Counted from the stretch's first letter, positions 45,617-55,943 are shown. The stretch: DNA of 64,000 nt from Kushneria pakistanensis (GCF_014652795.1 NZ_BMZM01000002.1:558001-622000), one strand, 5' to 3'. The notes: generated by a model from the letters alone, not told the origin. Program-made: numbers and translations.

Positions 45617-45829
45617 GGTAACCTCAATGTTGTTGGCAAGCCGTCGTGGTGGCTGTAGGGGCTATCCTGGCAGGGCAGGTGGCGTTTATCTACATGCAGG
45701 GCACAGCGCTCTAAAGGACGCTCAAGGGAAAGGCGCGGCTGTCTATATTGCACCATGATGGACTCTCCTGCAGCACGGTTGTCTGCGCTACAATGAAGCG
45801 ACATTTTTCTGCCGGATGATCTTGTCTGC

Positions 45830-46894
45830 ATGACTCTCGTGAATGATCGCTTTTTGCGCGCCCTGGCGCGGCAGGACGTTGACCGTACCCCGGTCTGGAT
45901 GATGCGCCAGGCTGGCCGTTACCTGCCTGAATATCTCAAGGTCCGACAGCATGCGGGCAGCTTCATGGATCTATGCCGCAACCAGGACATGGCCTGCGAC
46001 GTGACGCTGCAGCCGCTGGAGCGCTTTGACCTGGATGCGGCCATCCTGTTCTCCGACATCCTCACCATTCCTGATGCGATGGATCTGGGGCTTTATTTCG
46101 AGCAGGGCGAAGGGCCGAAGTTCAAGCGCCCGGTGCGCGATGCGGCCGCCATCAATGCGCTAAAGGTGCCTGATGCCGAGCGCGATCTCGACTACGTGAT
46201 GAACGCCGTTTCAACGATTCGCCGCGAGCTCAATGGCCGTGTGCCACTGATCGGTTTCTCGGGCAGTCCCTGGACGCTGGCCACCTACATGGTGGAAGGC
46301 GGCCCCAGCAAGGACTTCCGCCACGTCAAGGGGCTGCTCTATGGCCAGCCCGAGGTGCTGCATCAACTGCTGGACACGCTGGCCATCGCTGTTACCGACT
46401 ACCTCAACGCCCAGATCCGCGCCGGCGCCCAGGCGGTACAGATCTTTGATACCTGGGGTGGGGCGCTCTCCACGCCCGCTTACAAGGCCTTCTCGCTGGC
46501 CTACATGGAAAAGATCGTACGCGGGCTGATCCGCGAACATGACGGCCGTCACGTGCCGGTCATCGTCTTTACCAAAAACGGCGGCCAGTGGCTGGAAAGC
46601 ATTGCCGATATCGGTGCCGACGGCGTCGGGCTGGACTGGACCACCGAAATGAGCGATGCCCGTGCCCGCGTGGGCGATAAGGTCGCACTGCAGGGAAATC
46701 TCGACCCCTCGGCGCTGTTCGGCTCGCCGAAGGTCATTCGCGACGAGGTCGCGCGTATTCTTGAAAGCTTTGGTCCGGGCAATGGCCATGTGTTCAATCT
46801 GGGCCACGGCATTTCCCAGTTCACGCCGATCGAGAATGTGCAGACCTTCATCGAGGCGCTGCATGAACTCAGCCCCCAGTACCACCGCGGATAG
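45830..46894 (+). CDS. hemE: Uroporphyrinogen decarboxylase
   Basis: Cofactor-free enzyme that decarboxylates uroporphyrinogen III to coproporphyrinogen III in heme synthesis. TIM-barrel protein of 354 aa. [15 protein letters not shown] (residues 21-35) contains the conserved Arg-rich substrate loop. The catalytic Asp lies in LFSDILTIP, and [17 protein letters not shown] is the second signature. [10 protein letters not shown] and NLGHGI complete the site. No clear ribosome site precedes ATG 45830. The 3' end is overlapped by the next gene by 32 bases. Confidence 0.96.
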   Translation: MTLVNDRFLRALARQDVDRTPVWMMRQAGRYLPEYLKVRQHAGSFMDLCRNQDMACDVTLQPLERFDLDAAILFSDILTIPDAMDLGLYFEQGEGPKFKRPVRDAAAINALKVPDAERDLDYVMNAVSTIRRELNGRVPLIGFSGSPWTLATYMVEGGPSKDFRHVKGLLYGQPEVLHQLLDTLAIAVTDYLNAQIRAGAQAVQIFDTWGGALSTPAYKAFSLAYMEKIVRGLIREHDGRHVPVIVFTKNGGQWLESIADIGADGVGLDWTTEMSDARARVGDKVALQGNLDPSALFGSPKVIRDEVARILESFGPGNGHVFNLGHGISQFTPIENVQTFIEALHELSPQYHRG

Positions 46895-47396
46895 CACCAT
46901 CGCGGATAGCGCCACCGCTAAAGGCCGGAATACGCCCCCCGCTGACCCGGACTGGCCGGGTCAGCTGGTGGTCTTTGATGGCGAGTGCCCGCTGTGTCGT
47001 CGCGCGGTGCACGCCATCCTGGCTCACGAGGCGCAGCCCATCACGGGCCTGGTGGCCCTGCAATCCAGGCTGGGTCATCATCTGGGGGCGCACTTTGGTG
47101 AAGATGCCGATGATCTGGACAGCATGTGGCTGATCCGGGACGGTGCGCTTTATCGTGACAGCGACGGGCTCTGGCGCACGGCGCAGTCGCTGAAGGCGCC
47201 CTGGTCGGCGGCGGCCGGCCTGCGCTGGCTGCCCACGCCGCTGCGTGATGGTGTCTATCGTGTGGTCGGGCGCTATCGTAAAAAACTCGCCACCGACCCC
47301 GGCATGGGCGGTGCCGTGCAGGCACGCCTTCTCACCACGCTGACACACGCCCAGTGCGAGCGTCTTTCGCTACCGGCCACGCTGGCCGATACCTGA
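46863..47396 (+). CDS. DCC family (DUF393) thiol-disulfide oxidoreductase-like protein
   Basis: A 177-aa protein with the DCC motif [12 protein letters not shown] near residues 38-49, a CxxC site in a thioredoxin-like setting. The C-terminal [20 protein letters not shown] is typical of the family. The first 33 residues are low complexity (Ser/Thr/Ala-rich). It starts at ATG 46863 inside hemE, with GAGG six bases upstream, in another frame. This predicts translational coupling with heme synthesis. The open frame extends much further up within hemE, but only this start has a ribosome site. The substrate is unknown. Confidence 0.85.
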   Translation: MNSAPSTTADSTIADSATAKGRNTPPADPDWPGQLVVFDGECPLCRRAVHAILAHEAQPITGLVALQSRLGHHLGAHFGEDADDLDSMWLIRDGALYRDSDGLWRTAQSLKAPWSAAAGLRWLPTPLRDGVYRVVGRYRKKLATDPGMGGAVQARLLTTLTHAQCERLSLPATLADT

Positions 47397-47499
47397 TCCT
47401 TTTAACAGAACCATCCTTTCCCTCTGTCGTCCCTGTCGTCCCTGACGTTCTGCTCACCCGGTTTTTTTAATTCCTTTAACGCTTGCGCCTTCAATTCCC

Positions 47500-47526
47500 T
47501 CAAGCCCCGGCTTCGGGCGTCGTTAA
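47500..47526 (+). promoter_or_regulatory. Sigma-28 (FliA)-like promoter of chemoreceptor gene 1
   Basis: TCAAG (47500-47504), 14 bases, then GTCGTTAA (47519-47526). This matches the flagellar sigma-28 pattern TCAAG-N14/15-GCCGATAA with two mismatches in the -10 box. The start codon is 44 bases further on. Confidence 0.6.
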
Positions 47527-47570
47527 TCAGGAGATATCTTCTGGTTCATGACGCAACAAGAGGCCTTTTC

Positions 47571-49385
47571 ATGCGGCGCTCCATCGGCACCCGTCTTCAG
47601 TTGATCTGTATTGCCCTGGTGGTCACCGCGCTGGTGGTGACCTGCACCACCATCTATATCGCCAGTCGTACCGCACAACTTCAGGAAGCACGACATAACG
47701 CGGCGGCACTGGGCGGCAGTGGCGCCGATGCCATGGCGCAGTGGTTTGAGGCCCGTCGCAACATCGTCAAGTCGATCGCCCATCACCTGGACGATGGCGA
47801 TGTGATGGCAGGACTGGTCAAGGGTAATGACGCCGGCGGCCTGCTGGCGACCTATGTGGCCTGGCACGATGGTCGAACGCTTTTTTCCGATCAATGGGAG
47901 GCGCCAGCGGATTACGTCGCCAGCGAGCGGGACTGGTATCAAAGGGCCGCGGCGGCCGGGCGTACCGTCACTACCGAGCCCTATATCGACGCGACCTCCG
48001 GTGGGCTGGTCGTGACCTTTGCCACCCCGGTGGTGGAGAGCGGGCAGACTACGGCGGTGGTGGCAGCCGACGCGGTGATGAATCAGGTCAGCGCACAGAT
48101 TCTGAAAATCCAGCCGACGCCCTCGAGTCTGGTGTTCATCACCGATGCCAATGGCCGGGTGATTGTCCACGCCGATGCCGCGCGCATTCTCAAGCCCGCC
48201 ACCGAGCTGTCACCGGCGCTGAGCAGCGCGGCGCTGGCCGACATGGCACGCAACGACACGCTTGCCGATGTCAGTATCAGGGGTCACGACTATCTGCTCT
48301 CGGCCACACCGATCCCGGGTCTGGACTGGCAGCTCAATATCGCCCTTGATCGTGATGAGGCGCTTGCCGGGCTTGCCTCGATTCGCCATACCACCCTGGC
48401 GGCACTGGTCATCAGCACGCTGGTGGCGGCGCTGGTGCTGTGGCTGGCGCTCAGGCCGATGCTGGCACGCCTGCGCCGGGCTCACGAGGCGATGGAAAAC
48501 GTGGCCAGCGGTGAGGGGGATCTGACCCGACGGCTGCCGGTCGAGGGCAGTGACGAAATCTCCGCCATTGCCATCGCCTTCAACGCCTTTGCCGATCGCA
48601 TGAATGACACCCTGATCGAGATTCGCGATGCCTCAAGGCAGGTCCAGAACGCGGCCGGCGAGATCTCCTCGGGCGGGCATGATCTCTCCCGACGCACCGA
48701 GCATACGGCGGCCAATCTGGAAGAGTCGGCGGCGGCCATGGAGGAATTGACCAGTACCGTCGAGCACTCCGCGGCCTCTTCGAAAGAAGCCAATGGCCTG
48801 GCGCGTGAAACCGCTGCCATGGCCCGCAGCGGCGGCGAGCAGATGCAGAGTGTGGTCGCCACCATGTCACGCATCCGCGAGACCTCGGGGAAAATCAAAT
48901 CGATCGTCGATGTCATCGACGGCATTGCCTTTCAGACCAACCTGCTGGCGCTCAATGCTTCGGTGGAGGCGGCGCGCGCCGGCGAGCATGGCCGCGGTTT
49001 TGCGGTAGTAGCCGAAGAGGTGCGTAATCTTGCCAACCGCAGCGCCCAGGCGGCCCGCGATATCAAGGCACTGATTACCACATCCAGTACCGAGACAGTC
49101 AGCGGCGCCGAGCTGGTGGATGCCGCCAGCCAGGCGATGAATGAGATCGTCGAGCGGGTCGGGCGGGTCAGCACGGTAATCGACGAGTTGAGCCGTGCCA
49201 CCGGTGAGCAGTCTACCGGGATTGGCCAGGTCAATCAGGCGATCACCCAGCTTGATGACATGACCCAGCAAAATGCCGCGCTGGTCGAGCAGTCGGCCGC
49301 GGCGGCCGAATCGCTGAGTCAGCAGGCCCAGCGGCTGGCCAGCACGGTAGGTGCCTTCCGGCTGCGCGAGCACGGTATTCGCTGA
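47571..49385 (+). CDS. Methyl-accepting chemotaxis protein 1, amino-acid-type dCache sensor
   Basis: Inner-membrane chemoreceptor of 604 aa. Membrane helix 1 is about 10-31, a periplasmic double-Cache sensor about 33-270, helix 2 about 275-295, HAMP to about 350, and the signalling coiled coil about 365-600 with tip [23 protein letters not shown]. The sensor has the complete amino-acid motif: Tyr115, Arg120, Trp122, Tyr123, Tyr138, Asp140, Asp167, with PctA-like spacing. Its ligand is therefore probably an amino acid (inference). There is no C-terminal CheR-docking pentapeptide. The signalling half is nearly identical in DNA to that of receptor 3. A sigma-28-like promoter and an AGAGG site precede ATG 47571. 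Confidence 0.93.
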   Translation: MRRSIGTRLQLICIALVVTALVVTCTTIYIASRTAQLQEARHNAAALGGSGADAMAQWFEARRNIVKSIAHHLDDGDVMAGLVKGNDAGGLLATYVAWHDGRTLFSDQWEAPADYVASERDWYQRAAAAGRTVTTEPYIDATSGGLVVTFATPVVESGQTTAVVAADAVMNQVSAQILKIQPTPSSLVFITDANGRVIVHADAARILKPATELSPALSSAALADMARNDTLADVSIRGHDYLLSATPIPGLDWQLNIALDRDEALAGLASIRHTTLAALVISTLVAALVLWLALRPMLARLRRAHEAMENVASGEGDLTRRLPVEGSDEISAIAIAFNAFADRMNDTLIEIRDASRQVQNAAGEISSGGHDLSRRTEHTAANLEESAAAMEELTSTVEHSAASSKEANGLARETAAMARSGGEQMQSVVATMSRIRETSGKIKSIVDVIDGIAFQTNLLALNASVEAARAGEHGRGFAVVAEEVRNLANRSAQAARDIKALITTSSTETVSGAELVDAASQAMNEIVERVGRVSTVIDELSRATGEQSTGIGQVNQAITQLDDMTQQNAALVEQSAAAAESLSQQAQRLASTVGAFRLREHGIR

Positions 49386-49424
49386 GCGCGACGGCAGTTT
49401 TTCTGGCGGCCTTGTCATGCCCGC

Positions 49425-49458
49425 AGCCCCGTTACGGTGAACCCGTGGCGGGGCTTTT
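49425..49458 (+). terminator. Terminator of chemoreceptor gene 1
   Basis: GCCCCG pairs with CGGGGC, and ACGG with CCGT inside, around a small internal loop, followed by TTTTC. Confidence 0.75.
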
Positions 49459-49513
49459 CAGTGTCGCCGTCCGTGGCTGTCGCTTCAATAACTGAAGAGG
49501 CGGCCGCCAGGGG

Positions 49514-49541
49514 TCAAGCCGGGCACCACTGGCGCCGTTAT
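49514..49541 (+). promoter_or_regulatory. Sigma-28 (FliA)-like promoter of chemoreceptor gene 2
   Basis: TCAAG (49514-49518), 15 bases, then GCCGTTAT (49534-49541). The GTG start is 52 bases downstream. It lies inside the longest open frame, so it also argues against the upstream start codon. Confidence 0.65.
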
Positions 49542-49592
49542 GACGGGATAGCCGGCCTGTGCCGCTTTTCTGTCAACAAGAGAGACAATCCA

Positions 49593-51413
49593 GTGCTGAC
49601 ATCCATTCGTACCCGAATTCTGGTGTTCTGTCTGGCGATCGTGCTGCTGGCACTGACGCTGACCGGCATCGCGACCTATCAGGTCACCGATCGTTATAAC
49701 ACCGAGGCCATCAGCCGTTCCCAGGCCGAAATCGCCGAAGGCTATACCATGGCGATCAGTGACTGGAGCCGCGCCAAAAAGACGGTGGTGGAAGCCACCG
49801 GACGCCAGGCACTGACCGAGGACGCCCTGTCGCGTTTCATTCTGGCTGCCGATGCCGGCGACATGATTACGGTCTATGCCGGCTTCAGTGACAATCGCTA
49901 CATCACCAGCGACGTTGACTGGGACATTCCGCCGACCTATCAACCGACCCAGCGCCCCTGGTATCAGCAGACGCTGGCCGCCGGCCACACCATTGCCACG
50001 CTGCCCTATATGGACGCTTCCTCCGGCAAGCTGGTGGTGTCATTTGCCTCACCCATCGTGCGTGATGGCCGAACGCTTGGTGTAATCAGCTCGGATGTCG
50101 CCATGGACAGCGTGATCGAGACCGTCAACGCCATTGATCCCACGCCACACAGCCATGCCTTCATGGTCAACCATGACGGCATCATGATTGCCCATGCCGA
50201 CAAGTCGCTGATTCTCAAGCCGGCCACCGAACTGGATGCCAGCCTGACGCCTGCGGCGCTGTCACGGATGAGCGGCACCGAAACACTGCGTGATGCCACC
50301 CTGCGCGGGCAGAAGGTGCTTCTGTCGGCGGTACCGATCGAGGGCACCAACTGGACACTGGTCATGGCGCTGGATCGCAAGGAAGCCATGGCCGGCATGG
50401 TGAGTCTGGTCAAGACCACCATCATTGCGCTGGTGGTGGTGGGCATCATTGCTGCCCTGCTGATGTGGGCGCTGCTGACGCCGATCTTCCGACGCATGCA
50501 TGAGGTGCGTGATGCGATGCGCGATGTCAGCGAAGGCGAGGGCGATCTGACCCAGCGATTGCCGCTGTCGGGGCGCGATGACGAGGTCAATCAGATTGCC
50601 GGTTCGTTCAACCGTTTCGTGGATCGTATTGATCGGGTCATGCATGACGTGCGTGACAGCAGCGAAAACGTGCGCATGGCGTCTTCCGAAATCTCGACCG
50701 GCAGCATGGATCTGTCACGCCGCACCGAAACCACCGCAGCAAGCCTTGAGCAGTCGGCCGCCGCCATGGAACAGCTGACCAGTACGGTGGCCAACTCTAC
50801 CGAATCCTCGCGTCATGCCGCGCAGCTTACCGCGCAGGCCACGAAGGCTGCCGAAGAGGGCGGCCAGGTGATGACCGAAGTGGTGGGGACCATGAGCGAT
50901 ATCAGTGCCTCGTCCAGCGAGATCGCCAACATCATCGGGGTGATCGACTCGATCGCCTTCCAGACCAACCTGCTGGCGCTCAATGCCTCGGTGGAGGCGG
51001 CGCGCGCCGGTGAGCAGGGGCGCGGCTTTGCCGTCGTGGCTGCCGAGGTGCGCACGCTGGCCAACCGCAGCACGCAGGCAGCCCAGGACATCAAGCAGCT
51101 TATTGATGCCTCGGTGACGAAAACCGTCAACGGCCAGGCACTGGTACAAAAGGCCGGCGAGCGCATGGAAGATATCGTGGTCCAGATCCAGCGGGTCAAC
51201 GGGCTGATCAATGAGGTCACCACCGCCGCCAACGAGCAGAGCACCGGCATCTCCCAGGTCAACCAGGCCGTCACACAGCTGGATCAGATGACCCAGGAAA
51301 ACGCTGCTCTGGTGGAAGAGTCTGCCGCCGCCTCGGATTCGCTTTCGCAGGAGGCGCAGCGCCTGTCACAGATCATTGGCGTGTTCCGGCTCAGCGAGCG
51401 CACTCATTCATGA
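49593..51413 (+). CDS. Methyl-accepting chemotaxis protein 2, amino-acid-type dCache sensor
   Basis: Chemoreceptor of 606 aa with the same plan as receptor 1: helix 1 about 9-29, dCache sensor about 33-275, helix 2 about 280-300, HAMP and signalling domain with tip [23 protein letters not shown]. The amino-acid motif is complete: Tyr116, Arg121, Trp123, Tyr124, Tyr139, Asp141, Asp168. The signalling half is distinct from the other three ([35 protein letters not shown]). The open frame starts at 49437, but GTG 49593 has an AGAGA site, gives the same length as receptor 1 and lies after the promoter. Confidence 0.92.
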   Translation: MLTSIRTRILVFCLAIVLLALTLTGIATYQVTDRYNTEAISRSQAEIAEGYTMAISDWSRAKKTVVEATGRQALTEDALSRFILAADAGDMITVYAGFSDNRYITSDVDWDIPPTYQPTQRPWYQQTLAAGHTIATLPYMDASSGKLVVSFASPIVRDGRTLGVISSDVAMDSVIETVNAIDPTPHSHAFMVNHDGIMIAHADKSLILKPATELDASLTPAALSRMSGTETLRDATLRGQKVLLSAVPIEGTNWTLVMALDRKEAMAGMVSLVKTTIIALVVVGIIAALLMWALLTPIFRRMHEVRDAMRDVSEGEGDLTQRLPLSGRDDEVNQIAGSFNRFVDRIDRVMHDVRDSSENVRMASSEISTGSMDLSRRTETTAASLEQSAAAMEQLTSTVANSTESSRHAAQLTAQATKAAEEGGQVMTEVVGTMSDISASSSEIANIIGVIDSIAFQTNLLALNASVEAARAGEQGRGFAVVAAEVRTLANRSTQAAQDIKQLIDASVTKTVNGQALVQKAGERMEDIVVQIQRVNGLINEVTTAANEQSTGISQVNQAVTQLDQMTQENAALVEESAAASDSLSQEAQRLSQIIGVFRLSERTHS

Positions 51414-51466
51414 GCGTAATCCTTCATGAACGTACCCTTTCATGACGGCATTGCCTGAAAACAAAA

Positions 51467-51491
51467 GACGGCCATTCGGGACCGTTTTTTA
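51467..51491 (+). terminator. Terminator of chemoreceptor gene 2
   Basis: A six-bp stem with one mismatch (ACGGCC with GACCGT) and an ATTCGG loop is followed by TTTTTT. Confidence 0.7.
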
Positions 51492-51515
51492 TGGGTGTCC
51501 GGGTGTAACGGCATA

Positions 51516-51543
51516 TCAAGTCGAGCGCCATCGGGGCCGTTAT
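51516..51543 (+). promoter_or_regulatory. Sigma-28 (FliA)-like promoter of chemoreceptor gene 3
   Basis: TCAAG (51516-51520), 15 bases, then GCCGTTAT (51536-51543). The boxes are identical to those of gene 2. The start codon is 57 bases downstream. Confidence 0.65.
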
Positions 51544-51599
51544 TGGCCTTAACCTTACACGCGGCGTTGGCCCGCACTTGCAACCCATGGTGATGCATC

Positions 51600-53660
51600 A
51601 TGATGCAGTTCAAGTCCATTCGTACCTTTGTCACCATCACGGCAGGCGCCTGTCTGCTGGCGGTGGTGGTCGTGCTGGTGCTGTATTCGTTGCTCGCCAT
51701 GACCCGCGCCCAGCAGCAAACGGCTGAGCGCACCGAGGCGCAGCTCGAGCAGGCCATTGAGGCGCGCCTGCAGGCGCTGGGGAGAGCGCAGGCCGGTGAG
51801 ATCAGTGCCCAGCTTGATCAGGCGCTGCAGCTGGCCGAGGCGCTGGCGCAAACCAACGCCATGATGGCCCGTGACAGCAGTGGTGTTGCGGGGCTTTCCA
51901 TCGATCGCCAGGACATGTCCCGCATCGTGCGCCAGCGCGTGATCGACAATCCCGAGCTGCTGGATGCCTTCATCGGCTGGGAGCCCAACGCCTTTGACAA
52001 TGACGCCGACTACCAGGGCCAGACGGCGCTGGGCTACGGGGACAACGGTCGCTTCATGCCCTGGTGGTACCGCACCGCCAACGGCAGCGTTGACGTACTG
52101 GCGCTGGGAGAGACCATGGAGAGCACGGCCGCCCAGCCCAACGGCATCCGGGAAGGCGAATACTACCTGTGCCCGCGCGAAACAGGACGCCCCTGCGTGA
52201 TCGACCCGGCGCCCTATGACTACAACGGGCAAAGCATTCTGGTGACGTCGTTCAACGCGCCCATCATGGTCAATGGCCGTTTTATGGGGAGTGCGGGTGT
52301 GGATCTGTCGCTGGCGTTCATTCAGGACATGCTCGTCGAGGCAAACCAGGACCTTTATAACGGCGCGGGCAGCATCGCGCTGGTCTCGACCAGAGGCACC
52401 GTTGTGGGTTACTCGGGCGATACGCAGGGCGCCGGCAGGCCGGCGAGTCAGGTATTTGATGACGCTACGGCCCGGCAGTTGACCGCTGGCGTGGACCGCG
52501 CGGTCATGGCCTCAAGCGGTGATGACCTGAGCCTGCAGCTACCGGTGGCGATCGGCGATCAGGTCCGCTGGCAGCTGCTGCTGCGCGTGCCGAAAAGCGC
52601 CGTTTACGCCGACTTCAACGCCCTGCAGGCAGAGCTTCAGGATCAGCAGCGTCAGGCGCTGGTCACCATGGCGATGGTAGGCATCCTGATCAGCGCACTG
52701 GGGCTGGGGGCGATCTGGCTGGTGGGCCGTCGTATCGCTCGACCGCTGAAAACTCTGGCCGAGCGCATGCGCCAGATTGCCAACGGTGATGGCGACCTGA
52801 CCCAGCGACTGCCGGTGATGGGCCGCGACGAGCCCGCGCAGTTGGCCGAGGCCTTCAATCAGTTTGTGGATCGCATGGAAACCGTACTGATCGACATTCG
52901 CGACTCGAGCCATTCGGTGCAGCTGGCGGCTGCCGAAATCTCCTCGGGCAGCCACGATCTTTCCCGGCGCACCGAGAATACGGCGGCCAATCTGGAAGAG
53001 TCGGCGGCGGCCATGGAAGAGTTGACCAGCACCGTCGAGCACTCCGCGACCTCTTCGAAAGAGGCCAATGGCCTGGCGCGTGAAACCGCCGCCATGGCCC
53101 GCAGCGGCGGCGAGCAGATGCAGAGTGTGGTCGCCACCATGTCACGCATCCGCGAGACCTCGGGGAAAATCGAATCGATCGTCGATGTCATCGACGGTAT
53201 CGCCTTTCAGACCAACCTGCTGGCGCTCAATGCTTCGGTGGAGGCAGCGCGCGCCGGCGAGCAGGGCCGCGGCTTTGCGGTGGTGGCCCAGGAAGTACGC
53301 AATCTTGCCAACCGCAGTGCCCAGGCGGCGACCGATATCAAGGCGCTGATTACCACGTCCAGCACCGAGACGGTCCACGGCGCCGAGCTTGTCAGCGCCA
53401 CCAGCCAGGCGATGGGCGAGATTGTCGAACGGGTCGGACGGGTCAGCACGGTGATCGAAGAACTCAGTCGCGCCACCAATGAACAGTCCACCGGCATCGG
53501 TCAGGTCAATCAGGCGATTACCCAGCTTGATGACATGACCCAGCAAAACGCGGCGCTGGTCGAGCAGTCGGCGGCGGCGGCCGAATCGCTGAGTCAGCAG
53601 GCCCAGCGGCTGTCCACCACGGTGGGTGCCTTCAGACTGCGTGATCACGGCGTGTCCTGA
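51600..53660 (+). CDS. Methyl-accepting chemotaxis protein 3, large dCache sensor of unknown ligand
   Basis: Chemoreceptor of 686 aa. Helix 1 is about 12-33, a long periplasmic sensor about 35-350, helix 2 about 353-375, then HAMP ([20 protein letters not shown]) and the signalling domain with tip [23 protein letters not shown]. The sensor differs from receptors 1 and 2: it has [24 protein letters not shown] and [16 protein letters not shown], with a Cys191/Cys199 pair that could form a disulfide. It lacks the amino-acid motif. Two adjacent ATGs (51600, 51603) are possible starts. Gene 4 is a near copy. Confidence 0.93.
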   Translation: MMQFKSIRTFVTITAGACLLAVVVVLVLYSLLAMTRAQQQTAERTEAQLEQAIEARLQALGRAQAGEISAQLDQALQLAEALAQTNAMMARDSSGVAGLSIDRQDMSRIVRQRVIDNPELLDAFIGWEPNAFDNDADYQGQTALGYGDNGRFMPWWYRTANGSVDVLALGETMESTAAQPNGIREGEYYLCPRETGRPCVIDPAPYDYNGQSILVTSFNAPIMVNGRFMGSAGVDLSLAFIQDMLVEANQDLYNGAGSIALVSTRGTVVGYSGDTQGAGRPASQVFDDATARQLTAGVDRAVMASSGDDLSLQLPVAIGDQVRWQLLLRVPKSAVYADFNALQAELQDQQRQALVTMAMVGILISALGLGAIWLVGRRIARPLKTLAERMRQIANGDGDLTQRLPVMGRDEPAQLAEAFNQFVDRMETVLIDIRDSSHSVQLAAAEISSGSHDLSRRTENTAANLEESAAAMEELTSTVEHSATSSKEANGLARETAAMARSGGEQMQSVVATMSRIRETSGKIESIVDVIDGIAFQTNLLALNASVEAARAGEQGRGFAVVAQEVRNLANRSAQAATDIKALITTSSTETVHGAELVSATSQAMGEIVERVGRVSTVIEELSRATNEQSTGIGQVNQAITQLDDMTQQNAALVEQSAAAAESLSQQAQRLSTTVGAFRLRDHGVS

Positions 53661-53680
53661 GTTCATCCGACGTTTTACCG

Positions 53681-53713
53681 ACCCGCCACGGTACACCGTG
53701 GCGGGTTTTCTTT
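53681..53713 (+). terminator. Terminator of chemoreceptor gene 3
   Basis: A perfect 10-bp stem (CCCGCCACGG with CCGTGGCGGG) and a TACA loop are followed by TTTTCTTTT. Confidence 0.92.
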
Positions 53714-53770
53714 TGATGGCAGCGCAGCTTTATCAGGGCTGAGGTCGACTGCGACCTTGGTCGAGTTTGA

Positions 53771-53797
53771 TCAAGATCAAACTTTCTGCGCCGTTAT
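53771..53797 (+). promoter_or_regulatory. Sigma-28 (FliA)-like promoter of chemoreceptor gene 4
   Basis: TCAAG (53771-53775), 14 bases, then GCCGTTAT (53790-53797). The leader to ATG 53895 is longer than for the other three, about 90 bases. Confidence 0.6.
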
Positions 53798-53894
53798 CAA
53801 CTGCAGGCACGACCGGTGGATCAACGCTCATCACCTGCCGGGCCGATATGCCCAGGGGGTTTTTATCAGCCGTTGAGAGCCATGGTGGTGCATC

Positions 53895-55943
53895 ATGATG
53901 CAGTTCAGATCCATCCGTAATTTTGTCACCGTCACCGCAGGCGCCTGTCTGCTGGCGGTGGTGGTTGTGCTGGTGCTGTATTCGTTGATGGCCATGACCC
54001 GCACCCAGCAGCAGACCGCCAGTCGTACCGAAGCCCAGCTCAGCGAATCCATTCAGGCCCGCCTGCAGGCGCTGGGACAGGCCCAGGCCAGCGACATCAG
54101 CGCACGACTTGATCGAGCGCTGCAGACGGCCACCGAGCTTGCCAGAACCAACGCCATGATGGCGCAGCCGGCCATCGGCGAGGCGCTGCTGCCGATCGAC
54201 CGGCAGGTGATGTCCAATATCGTGCGCCAGCGCGTCATTGATAATCCCGACTTTCTGGATGCCTTCATCGGCTGGGAACCCAACGCCTTCGATAACGATG
54301 CCGACTACCAGGGGCAGACCTCTCGGGGATATGGCGAGGATGGTCGTTTCATGCCCTGGTGGTATCGTACCGAGAGTGGCCGTATCGAGGTGCTGGCGCT
54401 GGGCAGCGGGATGGAAAGCACCAAAGTGATGGAGAGCGGTATCCGCGAAGGCGAATACTATCTGTGCACGCGTGAGACCGGGCGCGCCTGTGTCACCGAC
54501 CCACACCCTTATGACTACAACGGCAAGACTATCCTTGTGACCTCGTTTAACGTCCCGATCATGGTCAACGGCGTGTTCCGCGGCAGTGCCGGGGTGGATC
54601 TGTCACTGGATTTCATCCAGAGCGTGCTTATTGACGCCAACCAGGAGCTGTATCAGGGCGTGGGCAGCATGGCGCTGGTGTCGGACGCCGGCACCATCGT
54701 GGGGTATTCGGGCGACGGCGCAAGCCCGGGTAAACCGGCCGGTCAGTTCTTTGATGCGCAAACCGCCCGGCAACTGGCCGGTGGCGGTGACCGCCCGGTC
54801 ATGAGCGCGGTAGGCGATGATCTTTCGCTGCAGCTGCCGGTGCAGATCGGCGACACCACGCGCTGGCAGCTGTTGCTGCGCGTGCCGAAAAGCGCGGTCT
54901 ACGCCGACTTCAACGCCCTGCAGGTAGAGCTTCAGGATCAGCAGCGCGGCGCCCTGATCACCATGGCGCTGGTGGGGCTTCTGGTCAGTGCGCTGGGGCT
55001 GGGCGCCATCTGGATGGTCGGTCGCCGCATCGCCCGTCCGCTTCAGCTTCTGGCCGAGCGCATGCGCCAGATTGCCAACGGTGATGGCGACATGACCCAG
55101 CGATTGCCGGTGATGGGGCGTGACGAGCCGGCGCAGCTGGCCGAGGCCTTCAACCAGTTCGTTGATCGCATGGAAGCGGTGCTGATCGATATTCGCGACT
55201 CGAGCCATTCGGTACAGCTGGCCGCCGCCGAGATTTCGGCCGGCGGGCACGATCTCTCCCGGCGTACTGAATCCACCGCGGCCAATCTGGAAGAGTCTGC
55301 TGCCGCGATGGAAGAACTGACCAGTACCGTCGAGCATTCGGCCGTTTCCACGAAGGAGGCCAACGGCCTGGCCCATGAGGCGGCCGGCATGGCCCGCGGC
55401 GGCGGCGAGCAGATGCAAAGTGTGGTCGCCACCATGGCGCGCATTCGCGAAACGTCCGGCAGGATTGAATCGATCGTCGATGTGATTGACGGCATTGCCT
55501 TTCAGACCAATCTGCTGGCGCTCAATGCCTCGGTGGAAGCGGCGCGCGCCGGCGAGCAGGGCCGCGGCTTTGCGGTGGTGGCCCAGGAAGTGCGTAACCT
55601 TGCCAATCGCAGTGCTCAGGCGGCAACCGATATCAAGGCACTGATCACCACCTCGAGCCGGGAAACCACCAGCGGTGCAGAGCTTGTCAGCGCCACCAGT
55701 CAGGCAATGGGCGAGATTGTCGAACGGGTCGGACGGGTCAGCACGGTGATCGAGGAATTGAGCCGCGCCACCAATGAGCAGTCCACCGGCATCGGTCAGG
55801 TCAATCAGGCGATCACCCAGCTGGATGACATGACCCAGCAAAACGCGGCGCTGGTCGAGCAGTCGGCCGCGGCGGCGGAATCACTGAGCCAGCAGGCCCA
55901 GCGGCTGGCCACCACGGTGGGAGCGTTCCGACTGAGTCGCTAG
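53895..55943 (+). CDS. Methyl-accepting chemotaxis protein 4, paralogue of receptor 3
   Basis: Chemoreceptor of 682 aa, colinear with receptor 3: same sensor plan ([40 protein letters not shown] with the same cysteine pair), HAMP and signalling domain. The region upstream of the start is also conserved with gene 3. It ends shortly after VGAFRLSR, without the tail of receptors 1 and 3. Differences are concentrated in the variable sensor positions (for example LGSGMESTKVMES against [13 protein letters not shown]), suggesting divergence in ligand range after duplication. Ligand unknown. Confidence 0.93.
   Translation: MMQFRSIRNFVTVTAGACLLAVVVVLVLYSLMAMTRTQQQTASRTEAQLSESIQARLQALGQAQASDISARLDRALQTATELARTNAMMAQPAIGEALLPIDRQVMSNIVRQRVIDNPDFLDAFIGWEPNAFDNDADYQGQTSRGYGEDGRFMPWWYRTESGRIEVLALGSGMESTKVMESGIREGEYYLCTRETGRACVTDPHPYDYNGKTILVTSFNVPIMVNGVFRGSAGVDLSLDFIQSVLIDANQELYQGVGSMALVSDAGTIVGYSGDGASPGKPAGQFFDAQTARQLAGGGDRPVMSAVGDDLSLQLPVQIGDTTRWQLLLRVPKSAVYADFNALQVELQDQQRGALITMALVGLLVSALGLGAIWMVGRRIARPLQLLAERMRQIANGDGDMTQRLPVMGRDEPAQLAEAFNQFVDRMEAVLIDIRDSSHSVQLAAAEISAGGHDLSRRTESTAANLEESAAAMEELTSTVEHSAVSTKEANGLAHEAAGMARGGGEQMQSVVATMARIRETSGRIESIVDVIDGIAFQTNLLALNASVEAARAGEQGRGFAVVAQEVRNLANRSAQAATDIKALITTSSRETTSGAELVSATSQAMGEIVERVGRVSTVIEELSRATNEQSTGIGQVNQAITQLDDMTQQNAALVEQSAAAAESLSQQAQRLATTVGAFRLSR

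Noticed and set aside
45616-45829. FMN riboswitch before ribA
   Set aside because: The leader between ribA and hemE lacks the conserved RFN helices, and the ribA ribosome site is directly exposed.
49437-49592. N-terminal extension of chemoreceptor 2 from ATG 49437
   Set aside because: The segment contains the gene 1 terminator arm and the sigma-28-like promoter. It has no membrane-targeting features, and GTG 49593 has a ribosome site.
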